Shown: piece after piece, positions 32,250 to 43,262 of the stretch
Layout of the letters: each line of letters begins with the position of its first letter
Numbering within the stretch: position 1 is the stretch's first letter
NCBI GenBank assembly: GCA_002286715.1
Contig: NSJX01000015.1
Location: 63,313-127,312, forward strand
DNA from: Dentipellis sp. KUC8613
Lineage: Eukaryota; Basidiomycota; Agaricomycetes; Russulales; Hericiaceae
DNA: 64,000 nt
Direction: 5' to 3'
Program-made: the position numbers and the translations under genes
The notes under the pieces: generated by a model
Told to the model about the DNA's origin: nothing
Seen by the model: the letters and a program-made list of their open reading frames with translations, nothing else
Databases searched by the model: none

Positions 32250-33140
32250 ATGCCGATCCAGTCTCAAGGCTTCGACACATCCAGTCTTTACTCTGCAGCA
32301 CCCGAGTCTAGACCGGTCATCTCTTTACCGTCCTCGCCGATACAGCGATCTGCCGGCAGCTTCGATAGCCGCACTACATCACCCTCGAAACAGAAACGGA
32401 ACAAGCGCGCATCTCTGCACGAGGATCCGACCCTCGTAGCGGCCCGCGATGCTCGCAGGAAGAAAGAGTTCTACATGCTGCAGAGAGTTTGGGGGTTATA
32501 CCCTTCAAGCGCGAGGCCTAAGACGCGGCGGGAAGAGCTGCAGATGCTTCCTTCTTGTCAGTATATTTTTACCGCGAGTCAGCAGTATCTAATGATCTCT
32601 ATAGTGTGCAACGACTTCGAGTCCTTCGAGAAGCAGATGGAGCATCTCGACAGGACGGTAGAAGATCCCGGACTCTTACCTCAAATCCGTGCTGTGGTGC
32701 GCCAACGCAAGGAGGCTCTGAGACGGCAAGAAGAAGAAGCTCAAATGCACAAACATTGGGAAAACATTTCTCGAACGGCTCAAGGTATCGAAGAGTTCAA
32801 GCGCACTGTCAGTCAATGGGGCGACGAAGTTGCTGAAACTGCTCGATTGGTCCACGAATATGACCAGAGAGCTGAACAGCAGATCAAGAGGGGCTACAGA
32901 ACCTGCCAGCTGATTGGCGAATGCATTTCGGAAACCAATGAGTACATTGGAGCATTACAGGAGTATTCTCAACAGAGTGCTGTCTATATTCAAGATGCAC
33001 GCCAATACATCGACGGAGTCAATTCATATGCACAAGAATGCAATCAATTGGCGCAGAGAGCCCACCAGGTGGAAGCAGGAGCTATCCTGACCAGATATAC
33101 ATCACAGAAGCATCGATACGAAGGAAGGGGCAGCTTCTAG
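32250..33140 (+). CDS. A3: longest A-type cassette protein, extended coiled coil
   Basis: Exons 32250-32556 and 32605-33140 (48-base intron, phase 1) give 280 residues, 50-60 more than its paralogues. N-terminus MPIQSQGFDTSSLYS, then a basic stretch (KQKRNKRASLHEDP) and the core (VWGLYPSSARPKTRREELQ, LCNDFESFEKQM). The extra length is all in the tail, which is a long heptad-like coiled coil with repeated Tyr/Gln residues (for example EYSQQSAVYIQDARQYIDG). Closest to A5 around EHLDRTVEDPGLL. It converges on B3 with 143 bases between stops. Function unknown. Confidence 0.76.
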   Translation: MPIQSQGFDTSSLYSAAPESRPVISLPSSPIQRSAGSFDSRTTSPSKQKRNKRASLHEDPTLVAARDARRKKEFYMLQRVWGLYPSSARPKTRREELQMLPSCQYIFTASQQYLMISIVCNDFESFEKQMEHLDRTVEDPGLLPQIRAVVRQRKEALRRQEEEAQMHKHWENISRTAQGIEEFKRTVSQWGDEVAETARLVHEYDQRAEQQIKRGYRTCQLIGECISETNEYIGALQEYSQQSAVYIQDARQYIDGVNSYAQECNQLAQRAHQVEAGAILTRYTSQKHRYEGRGSF

Positions 33141-33283
33141 TCCGCCGGAATGGTGATCAATGCATGATGGGCAGAGCGACAACAAAGATCAAAGGGGTAT
33201 ATCAGACAGCGAGTTTGCGAGGAATGATTAGCATTGTGGACATAAAATAATATAAACAAGTGGACTATGTTCTATCGGAATGA

Positions 33284-34617
33284 CTACCAAGTCGTCCCGC
33301 ATCTCTGCCTGAGAGCGCGCAGCTCTTCTTCGGTACGCTGCAACGTCGCATGCGTAGTCCTCGAGTCCGCACGGTGGCAGGATAATTCTGCTTCTGCATT
33401 TGTCAGTTCTGCTTGCGTGTTCGCTAGTGCTGCCTTAGTGTTTTGATGTTCTGCTTTTTCATGCGCAAGTCTCGCCTTCGTGTGGGAGTATCCTGTTTCG
33501 TGATTCGAAACTGCCATCTCCAAGCTTCGATACGCCGCCTCTCTATTCACCAATGCAGCCTTCGTTTTTTCGTGTTCCGCGATGTGATATGCTACTGCAG
33601 CTTTCGCATTTTCTAGACTCGCTTCTGCATTTGCACATTGGATCAGCGACCCGTCTCTCTGGGTTATCAAGTGTCCCTTGAGATTCATATAAGCACTTTT
33701 CTATCACTGAAACGAGGCTGAATCCACTCTCACTTTTTGATCCTTTTCGCTGACGAGCTCCTGCTCTATCTCGCCCATGCGGTGCCTGAGCCCAGAACAT
33801 TCTTGTTCAAGTGCGCGAATGGTCTCCTCATCCTCATTGAAGCGAGCAATCGCTGAACTCAATATCAGCTTCCGCTATCGTCACAGATTGATTGCTACAA
33901 CGTACCTCCTGCGAGTGCCGTCCTATTGTTGTATTCTTGACCGTACGCCAATGGTGGAAGCATACCCTTGATAATGCTAAGATGATTCTTATCGTTCGCG
34001 CGGCGCGTCGCAGCGCTCTCTGCCATCCGGAGTTTCTGCTCAGCCGTCCTTGGCTTCATCTTGCGTGTAGTGCTGCTATCACCGGCTGCATCTTCCATAC
34101 CTTCAGCCCCCGCTCCATGCAGCGCGACAGCAGCCCGCGAAGAACGCGAAGCTTGGCGCTTTCCCGGACCTCGAGCATCACGTTCGTCCTCGGGATTGTA
34201 GACCCACGGACCCGTGTCGCGCTGACTATCATGCACGGAGTTCACAGAGAATTGGGACTCGTAGTGAAAGACTGGCATCTCGTGCCGGTATGCGGGGACC
34301 TGGAACTCGGAAGTTGCAGCCTCCCATGGCTCTGGCGAGACCGATCGTGCCGGAGTATGGCCCGCCGAAAACGTAGTAGAGCTGTGCAGGATCGGGGCGG
34401 GAGCATAGCTAGAATTAGCGAGCCCATGGCCGGTATTACGAACCCTGGATGGGCTTTGTTGATATGCGTTAGTATTATGTGCACGAGACGGTGATCTCGA
34501 CGGTCTACAGGAATGTCAGCATCGGGAATAGATCAGAGATTGGCGAACTCACGATTGATTATGATAGAAGTCTACGTCAGGGAACGAGTTTGTCCCGAGG
34601 CATTGATGTGAATACAT
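33284..34617 (-). CDS. B3: longest B-type cassette protein, bHLH-like plus repeated coiled coil
   Basis: Exons 34617-34553, 34504-33906, 33852-33734 and 33676-33284 give 391 residues. Without the third intron (57 bases, GTGAGA...CTCAAG) the frame stops at once; with it, K is joined to GHLITQRDG, which matches GHLIAERDQ in B1. This is the key evidence for the third intron in all B genes. bHLH-like segment TRRANDKNHLSIIKGMLP. The C-terminal coil is longer than in the others and made of repeats of about 14 residues (EHEKTKAALVNREA, EHQNTKAALANTQAEL). Its TATA-like box has decayed (ttgatg for ttaaat near 34765). As A3 is also longest, the A and B coils may have lengthened together. Confidence 0.7.
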
Positions 34618-35174
34618 TATCAAAGAATGCTGTAGAGTAGAGTCCGGTCGTGGACGTCGTGATCTGTCGTCGAGTATGGCATTCCAGCGCCGAAGTAGCT
34701 AGATTAGTGAGATGAGAGGGAGACGAGGGCAGCTGTGATCAAGGTGAGGCTTGGATTATGGTCTTGATGGACTGTCAGTTGCTCAACCCTTGTTATTGTA
34801 ACATTGGAGAGGGGTGGTGACGAACGAGAGCTTGCGCGCGTCGTCTACGTTCCGCAACACAATCGTGAGGGTACGCGTAGCCAATAAGTTGACAATTGAC
34901 CGGTTCGTGAGTATACAAAAGCAGATCTGACATCTATACTTGACCGCTCGAGCAAGACAATTGCAGGTGCTGTGCACCGACTCGTCGTCTCAGTGCCTGC
35001 GCAGTGGGATGCATCAGTGTTTCCAGGAGCGCGGCAGAAGAATGGATAGTTCCCACGTATATTGTAGTCTGCACAGACTCGGAAAGCCTGGTCATTTGCC
35101 ACTGATACTTGAGAGAGTTGCCGGCGGTTGACTGTTGAAGCCGCGAGGAGACAATAACATGCATGGTCGAGGGA
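34618..35174. other. Spacer after B3
   Basis: Holds the B3 promoter region and a spacer segment (34940-35050) nearly identical to 30170-30290 of the cassette 2 spacer. No gene supported. Confidence 0.5.
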
Positions 35175-35840
35175 TTCGGCAGATCCGATGTCGACGCATT
35201 TACAGATAAGCGCAATGTTGTGTTGAACTCGCTGGAGCGCAGTTATCCCCTCCTGCGAAAGCTGCGTCGTGGACGGGAGCATAGGTATAATTGAACTTAT
35301 ACCTGCTGTCAGCGTGGAGAGGGCATCTGAGTTTCATTAGTCGGGATGATAATTATGAGGAATATACATACCATGTACCCATAATTCATACAGTCCAACG
35401 AAACAATGACTTCGTATATATTGTCTGCTAGATCAACACCACTTCGAACTTGAATTTGGAGGTGAACGTGTCAGTATATCATAATATCACGAAGGCTCGG
35501 ACGGCATTCCCAACGTACAACGCTCGCAGGTCATGATCCATGCTTCCTTCCTGCCTCCGAGATCGTAAACTTATAGATTCAATTTGAAGGAGAGCCAACT
35601 TTCAAGGAGGAGTTCTCGGCGGAGCGTTTGGAAGAAGAGCTTGGAGGCCACATTCAACTTGTTAGCGCTGGCTGCGGCATTTAGCGGGCCGCTCTACCGC
35701 TGTGCTTAGGCTTATGCCGCCGCCTACTGTGGTAAGTACTACTGGTAGCACCCCGGAACGGCCTGAAGACGACCCCGCGCACACGAACACGGATGGTCGT
35801 CGCTGGAAGGTAACTATAGCTTGTGTTGGAACGCCCTCAC
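35175..35840. repeat. ALDH-tail/downstream duplication, copy 2
   Basis: 35180-35283 is a copy of the last ALDH exon (ggcagatccgatgtcgacgc; the terminal tag is kept) with one base missing in cccctcctgcg. It is followed by the same downstream DNA as at 22950-23480. It begins abruptly at the exon, so the rest of that ALDH copy is gone. Confidence 0.9.
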
Positions 35841-36181
35841 GAAGATGGTGTCTAGGTCCATCCTTGAAGGAACAAGAGTTACTGCACTGGGCAAGGATGC
35901 GTTTCCGCATAGGGTACAAAGGCTTAGAGTCACGGCTTTTCCTTCTCATGTTCTTGCGGCGGATAGGGCAGGTCGACTGCCTCGAACTTATCTCAAGGGA
36001 ACTGGCTTTACTCATCTTCAATTAACTCGGAGAATCATGCTCGACGACATGTCGAGCTAGTGCAGTTGGAATTTTTGCGACTCAGAGATCCCACAGGGCA
36101 CCGCCATGCGGGCAAGTCTATCGAACATAGATTTGACCTTGTTGCTTTGTACCCAATAAGGAAGCGCTATAGCATTGAAGA

Positions 36182-36299
36182 TATAAAGGTGCACCGTGGG
36201 TCTCACTCCGTTGATCTATCTCGCGAATCGTCTCCAGTTCAAATCCAGGTGAGTGTCTACATTGTACGAATCTCTGCTTCATAACATTCATCACCACAG
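36182..36299 (+). promoter_or_regulatory. Core promoter and 5'UTR intron of A4
   Basis: TATAAAGG at 36182-36189, GTGAGT donor at 36249, CACAG acceptor at 36299 (51 bases). The conserved upstream block is at 35861-35925. Confidence 0.65.
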
Positions 36300-36355
36300 T
36301 CTGGCTCCCATAAGTCACACCACCAAGTTAACTCGTCCCACTCTCTTTCCTCATC

Positions 36356-37092
36356 ATGTCGAAACATTCTCCAAACTCACCGGACGCTGGCGTTCTTAAC
36401 TCGGCACACGACTCCAGCCCAGCCGTCTCTGCCTCGCATCAGCCTGCTAAGAAACGGAGAGCGGCCCGTACCGCGAGCCAGGAACGAAGGGACATCGCGC
36501 GTGTCCTAGAAGAAGTCGCTGCTTTTGCAGAGGCGAACGCTCCCGCCGAAGAAGAACGGCGTACATTGCAAAGGGAGTGGGGATGCTACCCTTGGCAAGC
36601 GCGACCCAGAACGCGTCGCGAAGAGCTGCAGAAGTTTCCCGCCCGTGAGTTCATTTATCTGTTGGATCGACAGTCACTGACGGAAGACTAGTGTGTAATG
36701 ACTTTGAGTCGTTCGAGAAACAAATGGCGCGAGTGGATAGACGGGCGAAGGAACCAGATGGGCTACTTTATCAAATTTGGGACTTCATGAATGAACGCAA
36801 GCGAGCTTTAGAACGTCAAGAAGAAGAGGCCGAAAGACAACAAAACGACGAAAGTATCTCTCATTTTCGACAAGGCATCAAAGAACTTTACCAGATGGGT
36901 GAGGAAATACAACAAAGAACCCGTGCCAACAATGAATATTGCCAACGTGTTCTCACGGAAGTCCAGAGGACCCAAGAATTCGTGGATCGCACGGATAACC
37001 TGGCTTCTGAAGTCCGTGAATATGGTATGAGTCGCGCATCACCGAGGCAGAGGATTTATCACCCTGGGGGAGCAGGCAGGAACACGCATTGA
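36356..37092 (+). CDS. A4: A-type cassette protein, near-copy of A1
   Basis: Exons 36356-36644 and 36692-37092 (47-base intron) give 229 residues. The first 95 residues differ from A1 at only a handful of positions. The coiled-coil tail differs more (ERQEEEAERQQNDESISH instead of the A1 version) and carries a four-residue insertion before SEVREYG. Change is thus concentrated in the coil. AATAAA at 37169-37174 directly abuts the B4 stop, as in cassette 1. 82 bases separate the A4 and B4 stops, the tightest pair in the array. Confidence 0.78.
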
Positions 37093-37174
37093 TCTTTTCA
37101 CATGAATAGATAGACAATATTATAAGCTCAGGTACAGGAGATAGGATAACGTGTATCCGGAGACGTGCAATAAA

Positions 37175-38399
37175 TCAGGTATATGAGAGATCTAATGGTC
37201 CATACTTATCCTTGTAGCAGCGCAGTTCCGCTTCAGTATGTTGTAGCACTGCATATGCATGATGCCGCTGCAGCGTGCTATTGTGCAGCTCCATCTCCTG
37301 GGCAATCACCTTAGCATTGGAGTTCGCCAATTCATTTATTTGGGCTGCAATTGTGGCTTTTGCACGATCCAGTTCGGCTTGTAATCCTGCGCGTTGCATC
37401 TTCAGCTGGTCTCTTTTGGCTATCAGGTGCCGCTGTGGATATGTTTGAGCATGGATAGCACCTTCCTGAAAATAGACTCGACATACTTGTTTCTTTCTCT
37501 CATCTATGAGCTGCAATTCTACGCTATTCAAGCGATCTTGGATGGCACTGCACTTTTCCTCTAATGCGTTGATCGCATTTTCGTCCCTTTCGAAGCGCGC
37601 GATTGCTAAACCAGCCGTGAATCTCCGTGGTCACCACAAACTGTATAATGCGACGCACCTCCTGCGAGTGCCGTCCTATTATTGTATTCTTGGCCATACT
37701 CCAATTGAGGAAGTTTTCCCTTGATGATAGCGAGATGATTCTTATCGTTCGCGCGGCGATTAGCAGCACTTTTCGCCATCCTTTCCTTCTGCTCAGCAGT
37801 CCTAGGCTTCATCTTACCGCGGGCCGACGCAGTGTTACCGTCAGCAACCTCAATCGGATCTTCTGCGGTTTCGGCCCTCGCTTCGCGCAGAGCCACAGCA
37901 TCCTGCGAAAGACGTAAAGCTTGATGCCTTCTAGGACCTCGAGTGCCGCGGTCGTCATCGGGATTATAAATCCATGGGCCCGTGTCTCGCAGACTGTCGT
38001 GCACGGAGTTCACCGAGAACTGGGATTCGTAGTGAAAGACCGGCATCTCGTGCTGGTATGCGGAAACCTGAAACTGAGACGTTGCGGCCTCCCATGGCTC
38101 TGGCGTGACCGACACCGTCTGACCGCGATCCGGCGAACGTGCCGCAGAGCTGTAAGACTTTGGAACGGGAGCGAGAATTGCGGAGGTGGGAAGACCAGAG
38201 CTGATACTATGAACCCTGGACGGGCTTTGTTGGTATGCATTAGTATTCTGCGTACGAGATGGTGATCTCGACGATCTACAAGAGCAAAGCAAGAGCGTCA
38301 GCTCCGAGAATATGGAAACGATTGGCGTGCTCACGGCTGATTGTAATAGAAATCAACATCAGGGAAGGAGTTCGTCCCGAGGTATCTATGTGGTTGCAT
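37175..38399 (-). CDS. B4: B-type cassette protein, near-copy of B1
   Basis: Exons 38399-38335, 38275-37659, 37605-37487 and 37432-37175 give 352 residues, the same length as B1. Start MQPHRYLGTNSFPDVDFYYN. The bHLH-like segment is identical to B1 (NRRANDKNHLAIIKGKLP). Differences from B1 gather in two places: residues 30-80 before PEPWEAATSQFQV, where B4 resembles B6 (RGQTVSVTPEPWE), and the coil. This mosaic suggests exchange between cassettes. TTTAAGGCC box about 155 bases upstream. Confidence 0.73.
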
Positions 38400-39225
38400 T
38401 ATAGAAAAAGATGTTATTCCGGGGCTAGGGTACGAGCGTGAGCGTCGTTATTTGTCGTTGAATATGGCGAGCCGGCGCCGAATTAAGCTAGAGTTGCGAG
38501 GTATGAGAGAGGGGAGGACGGTTGTGATCAACCTTCGGCTTGGATCATGGCCTTAAATAGGCTTGCAGATGTGCACTTGACTCCATACTATTGTTACACA
38601 AAAGGGTCAGCCGTAAAGAGCGGTGACAACGAACGGGATTCTGCATCATCTATGTTCAACAAGAAGGTTGTCAGGGCGTGGAGAGCTGGAGTATCGACAA
38701 TAGACCTGCTCGTGGGTATACAACAAACAGACCTGATAGTCAATACTGCCGCTCGTGCGAGACAAATGCAGGCGCTGTGCAACTTCGAATTCTTGTCGCC
38801 GAGATACCTGCGAAGCTTCCAGAGACACGATAGAAGAATATGTGGCTACCAAGCCTATAGCAACCCAATCGGAATGCATTCGGATCTGCTTGTCCTTTAT
38901 GATTCGCTCCTAGGGGTGGTGTGGCCTAGTACTACGAACAATAAGCACTTGGAGTGTGACTTGTATTCGCATCTCGGAGACTACAGGCTCTGCAGGTATC
39001 TTGTTTGGGTTCCGACGTTGCGAAGGAATGGTGTTGATATGTTATATAGTCCACAATTGGTCTTAAAGCAGAAGAAAATTCTCAGAGGATAGCACCTAGT
39101 AGTGGGTGCTCGCCGTGGCCATGGCGGCAGTCAAGCTATGTTCGGCGCCTCCTGCTTGAAGTCGGCGCTCGCCGGGCCGGTTTAGCGCCGGCGCTGGGAG
39201 GGCTGTAAGACCGTTGGCACTCCTT
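38400..39225. other. Spacer after B4
   Basis: Holds the B4 promoter (38465-38560) and the shared spacer segment (38740-38850). At 39150-39200 lies the GC-rich motif (ctcgccgggccggtttagcg). A 181-codon frame here is judged spurious (see rejected). Confidence 0.45.
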
Positions 39226-40740
39226 GGAAGGAAGGAAGGAAGGAAGGTTTATTCCGGCGCGGTCCCATTGAGGAACAACCGGTTTCCGTACTACATAGTG
39301 ACGCTACGACTATGCTACGGACACCTAAAACCTAACCACTTCCGATACTTGACCAACTACGGGATGTGTGCAACGGGAAACAAGACAGAAGCAGTACCGT
39401 GGGACAATAGGAGGCCACCACGGGAGTCTGAGCACTGTATCTGCAAGACACCAGTAAAACCCCTGTGGGGAAAGGATTGTCTGCAGAGGTGGCATACACA
39501 GCAAGTGGTCAACTAACTCATGGCAAGGAGATAGATGCAGAACACGGAGATCAAGGCTCACTCCACAAGCCAGAACTGTGAGGCAACATATACAGGTGCC
39601 TGCTCACATCTTGTAAAGACCACGCAGGCATGGTGCACGAGCAGCAGTGAGTGAGGATAGTTCCCGTGAACAGGAAGACCCGCGAGCAATGCACGTTGAC
39701 TGCAAGGAGACCGCAAATATACATGCACTGGAATAGTGTGAGGTCAACAATTGCAAGTGACACCGCATCGAGATCGAGGAGAACACGACGATGCCACAGG
39801 TGTAGATCGAGTAGAGATCCACGTGTGGGAACAACACCAGGCATCAAGCCGATGGTGAAGGAGTATTGGTGCAGTCGCGGGCATGTATGGCTGTCAACCC
39901 ATTGTGAGGCTGAAAGATATAGCGTACGAAGGCGGAGAGAGGGACACCAGTATAGGTGTACTACAACGTTCAAATGATGACCCTGCACGAGGGCAGAGGT
40001 GCGGAGCACGGGAGCAGCAGCACAGCGCTCGTCGGAAGGAAGGAAGGAGGTGGGAAGACCTCATTGCAGAGCATGCGCCTGAGACGGTCGATGTTATCCG
40101 CAGGTAGACAGACGGTCAATGAGGGGCGAAGAGGAAAGCACAGGGGGGTCACAGGGACACCGTGAAAACGTGCAAGTGGAAGACACACGGGTCGGAAAGA
40201 CGTCCCACAGGCCGCCAATTGGGACGACAGCCGCACCGCGACCGCAACACCTCGCAAATTCCCGGCACCAACAACCGTGCGGGGCCCATATCGTCGCCCA
40301 AGAGTGCCGTAGGGGACGTCCAAGACGTATACGGCTCCTCCTGGGATGTTGGGTGCTGTGTGGGTAGAAGGGCGGGGGACGTCATCCGACGGTCGGTCGC
40401 AGCATCCATCGATTTCTGCGCGACAACCACGATCTTCTGCCTAGATTTACGCAGTAGAGTGCCGTAGGGGACGTCTAGGACGTATACGGCTCCTCTGAGT
40501 GCGTCAGAAGCGTGGGGCATTGGACGTAGATGATGGCGTCTGTCGTACAAACCCAAAAGTGTCCTCCAATTGAATGCCAAGCTCTCCTGCAATTACTCTC
40601 ACCTGGAGGATGTTCAGCCTAATGTTACATCGCTCAGCCACGTACAACGACGTTCCATAGCCCTGAAATCTATTTCCCCTTGCAAATTTTGATTTGGTAT
40701 CTCTACGCTGGAAATTGAACAAGATGAGTCTACACATTTT
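39226..40740. mobile_element. Unique insertion of about 1.5 kb in the cassette 4/5 spacer, unclassified
   Basis: This stretch has no counterpart in the other spacers, which run from the GC-rich motif to the upstream block in about 250-500 bases. It begins with a GGAA repeat (39226-39247). It contains a roughly 36-base direct repeat (about 40300-40345 and 40455-40495, gccgtaggggacgtc) and another GGAAGGAAGG at about 40035-40047. No terminal inverted repeats, long terminal repeats or transposase/reverse-transcriptase motifs were seen, so calling it mobile is inference from its presence in one spacer only. Confidence 0.35.
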
Positions 40741-41054
40741 CGATGCCGAAAGTCGTTTCTAGGCTTCACCCGAGGGAACAAGGACCACCACTCTGGGAGT
40801 CGTTTCCGAAGAGGATACAAAGAAGTTTAGAGGCCACTGTAAGTTTTTAGAGAAGGCTTCACTCTGAAGCTGTTACTGAATCTCTCTGCAAGCTTCAAAT
40901 ATATACAGGAACAGTGCTCGAAGGCTCGAATTCACGTGAGTCAAAATGCATGCGATGCGAATGGAATAGCTCGGGAGGGCGCTGCGACAGGTGCGCAGGC
41001 GTCGACCACAGGCACGGATCCTGCATTGTACCCAATATGGATTACGCCTCGATG

Positions 41055-41179
41055 TATAAAGGTACGTTTATCGTCGTATGTCTCGTACTTTGAACGGCCT
41101 CATAAGCCATCAAGGTGAGTGTTCATCGCGACGTTATACGAGCCCCGTCCGCTAAATGACCACTGTTACCACACGATAG
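41055..41179 (+). promoter_or_regulatory. Core promoter and 5'UTR intron of A5
   Basis: TATAAAGG at 41055-41062, GTGAGT donor at 41115, GATAG acceptor at 41179 (65 bases). The conserved upstream block is at 40767-40830. Confidence 0.65.
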
Positions 41180-41214
41180 CATTTGCGACACATTCACCGT
41201 CGACTCTTCCCACT

Positions 41215-41955
41215 ATGTCGAGCTGGGCTCAAGATTGCAATGACTCGATAACTATTCACTCAGCGTCGCCTGAACCTCCTCAAACAGTTTCATTGCCTAC
41301 ATCCACAGACCGGCGAAGAGGCCCTTCGAGCCGCACCGCTTCGTCTACAAAGCAGAGACGAAGAAAGGACGCCCATTTTGGATACGACCCGGCCACCACT
41401 GCGGCACATGATGCGCGCCTTGCGGACGAGTCCTCCAAGGTGCAAGGGGAATGGATCGCCTACCCCTGGCGCGCGAGGCCCAAGTCGCGTCGCGAAGAGC
41501 TGCAGAGGCTGCCCGTATGTGAGTTGGATTCCTTGCTCGGTCAACGGATACTGACGGAGTGGCTAGTGTGTAATGATTTCGAGTCGTTTGATAAACAAAT
41601 GGAGCATCTGGACGGTACAGTAGAAGATCCTGGACTGCTTTCTGAAATCCGTGCCGTGATGAAGGAGCGCAGGGAAGCCTCGAGGCGGGAAGAAGATCAG
41701 GCCCGGATGCAGGAACACAATGAGATCCATGCTCAAATGACCCAGTGTGCGCAGGAATTGCGACAGGGAATCGATGAATTGGCGCGCAATGTTGAGCAGT
41801 GTCTACAAGGAGTCAATACATATGGCCAAAACCTTGACCGGCTCGCCCAAAAAGGCGAAGAAATTGCCCGAGACACGGACGAGTATGTCATGCACAAAGT
41901 TCAACGTCGCCGAAGGGTTCACCAATCTGGGCACGAGGAGAGGCATAACATTTGA
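41215..41955 (+). CDS. A5: A-type cassette protein
   Basis: Exons 41215-41518 and 41567-41955 (48-base intron, phase 1) give 230 residues. N-terminus MSSWAQDCNDSITIHSASPE is closest to A6. Basic patch KQRRRKDAHFGYDP. Core: WIAYPWRARPKSRREELQRLP, LCNDFESFDKQM; the usual G of WGCYP is replaced. The tail contains EHLDGTVEDPGLLSEIRAVM, shared with A3, and ends Arg/His-rich (VQRRRRVHQSGHEER) without the VREYG motif. It converges on B5 with 118 bases between stops. Function unknown. Confidence 0.76.
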   Translation: MSSWAQDCNDSITIHSASPEPPQTVSLPTSTDRRRGPSSRTASSTKQRRRKDAHFGYDPATTAAHDARLADESSKVQGEWIAYPWRARPKSRREELQRLPVCELDSLLGQRILTEWLVCNDFESFDKQMEHLDGTVEDPGLLSEIRAVMKERREASRREEDQARMQEHNEIHAQMTQCAQELRQGIDELARNVEQCLQGVNTYGQNLDRLAQKGEEIARDTDEYVMHKVQRRRRVHQSGHEERHNI

Positions 41956-42073
41956 CCATTGTGAACAGTAATACTGCCATCTGAATCTTGTTTACTAGTA
42001 GAGTACGAGTTCGTCCCCGACGGAGATGAATCCTTTGAGATGATCTATGGTGTTAGCTACGAGCAATATACGG

Positions 42074-43262
42074 TCAATTAGCACCTTCTTTCTCCCGATA
42101 ATAGCGCAATTGTGCTTCATGGTGTTGAAATGCGGCATATATATCACTGTATTGTGCTGTCTTGCGGTCCAATTCCGACCGTGTGTAGACTTGTCGCGCA
42201 TTTGTAACCGTCAGAGCTGCTCGTAAGTCTGCTTGGATTGCTTTTATACTTTCCCGCTGCACCAGCAATACGTCTCTTTCAGCCATCACGGTTGCCTGAG
42301 CGTTGGTGTCAGCTACTCTATCTTCGTGACAACTTGAGGCTAGTTTCATACACACTTTTTGGGTTCTCTCCGTTGCAAGCTGCTCTTCTATTTCTTTCAG
42401 ACGACGTTCGTTCGTGAAACATCTATGTTTCAGGCTGCGAATGGTCTCTTCGTCCTTATCAAAGCGAGCAAGTGCTAATCAAACATGAGCCTCTGTCGTC
42501 TTGCGACTCTTGTTAAGTAGATAGAACAACATACCTCCCGCTAGGGCCGTCCTATTGTTGTACTCCTGCCCATACGCTAGCGAAGGGAGCCTCTCTTTGA
42601 TCATACTCAGATGATCCTTGTCGTTTGCACGGCGGTTCGCAGCGCTCCTTGCCATGCTCGCCTTCTGCTCAGCAGTCCTTGTTTTATGAATGCCAGTCTT
42701 TGAGGTATTGCTGTCGTCTGCGGGAATCGAGTTGACAGACACTGCTGCGCCTGTACCCTCGTGATTAGTAGAGGCAGCTTGCGTAGAGCGCGAAATCTGG
42801 CGTTTCACGGGAACGCGACTTTCACGGTCGTCATCGGGGTTATAGGCCCATGGTCCCGTATCTCGCAGGCTGTCATGCACGGAATTCACTGAGAATTGAG
42901 ATTCGTAGTGAGATGTTGGCATCTCATGCCGGTAAGTGGGGACCTGGAATTCAGACGTTGCGGCTTCCCATGGCTCGGACGTGACCGATCTCGCTGGAGA
43001 ATAGTCCGGTGAGTACGCGACAGTGTTGTTCAGTGCTGGGACAGGAACGTAGGTTGAAGAAGTCAAACCGGTGCCAGTACTATGAACCCTAGACGGGACC
43101 TGATGATATGCATTAGTATGTTGCGCTCGGGGTGGTGATCTCGACGTCCTACAAGAACATTAGTCGCAGTGTTTGAATGAAATGCGAATACACTCACAAC
43201 TGGCTATGATCCAGGTCTACATCCGGGAACGCATTCGTTCCAAGGTATTGATGTGGTTGCAT
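42074..43262 (-). CDS. B5: B-type cassette protein, bHLH-like plus coiled coil
   Basis: Exons 43262-43198, 43148-42535, 42474-42356 and 42295-42074 give 339 residues. Start MQPHQYLGTNAFPDVDLDHS. The motif before the linker reads SHYESQFSVNSVHDSLRDTG (Phe to Ser at the first position). bHLH-like segment NRRANDKDHLSMIKERLP and RTALAGALARFDKDE. The third intron (60 bases, GTGTGT...GCTCAG) keeps the frame if retained. The coil is shorter (LKEIEEQLATERTQK; RREKEGAN-like end). CTAAATAA box about 153 bases upstream. Frame intact. Confidence 0.72.

Noticed and set aside
38547..39092. 181-codon plus-strand frame in the spacer after B4
   Set aside because: It overlaps the B4 promoter and the equivalent spacers of other cassettes do not keep the frame open.
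39551..40592. Transposase or retrotransposon gene in the unique insertion
   Set aside because: Minus-strand frames of 147-152 codons have no catalytic motif, and no terminal repeats were found.
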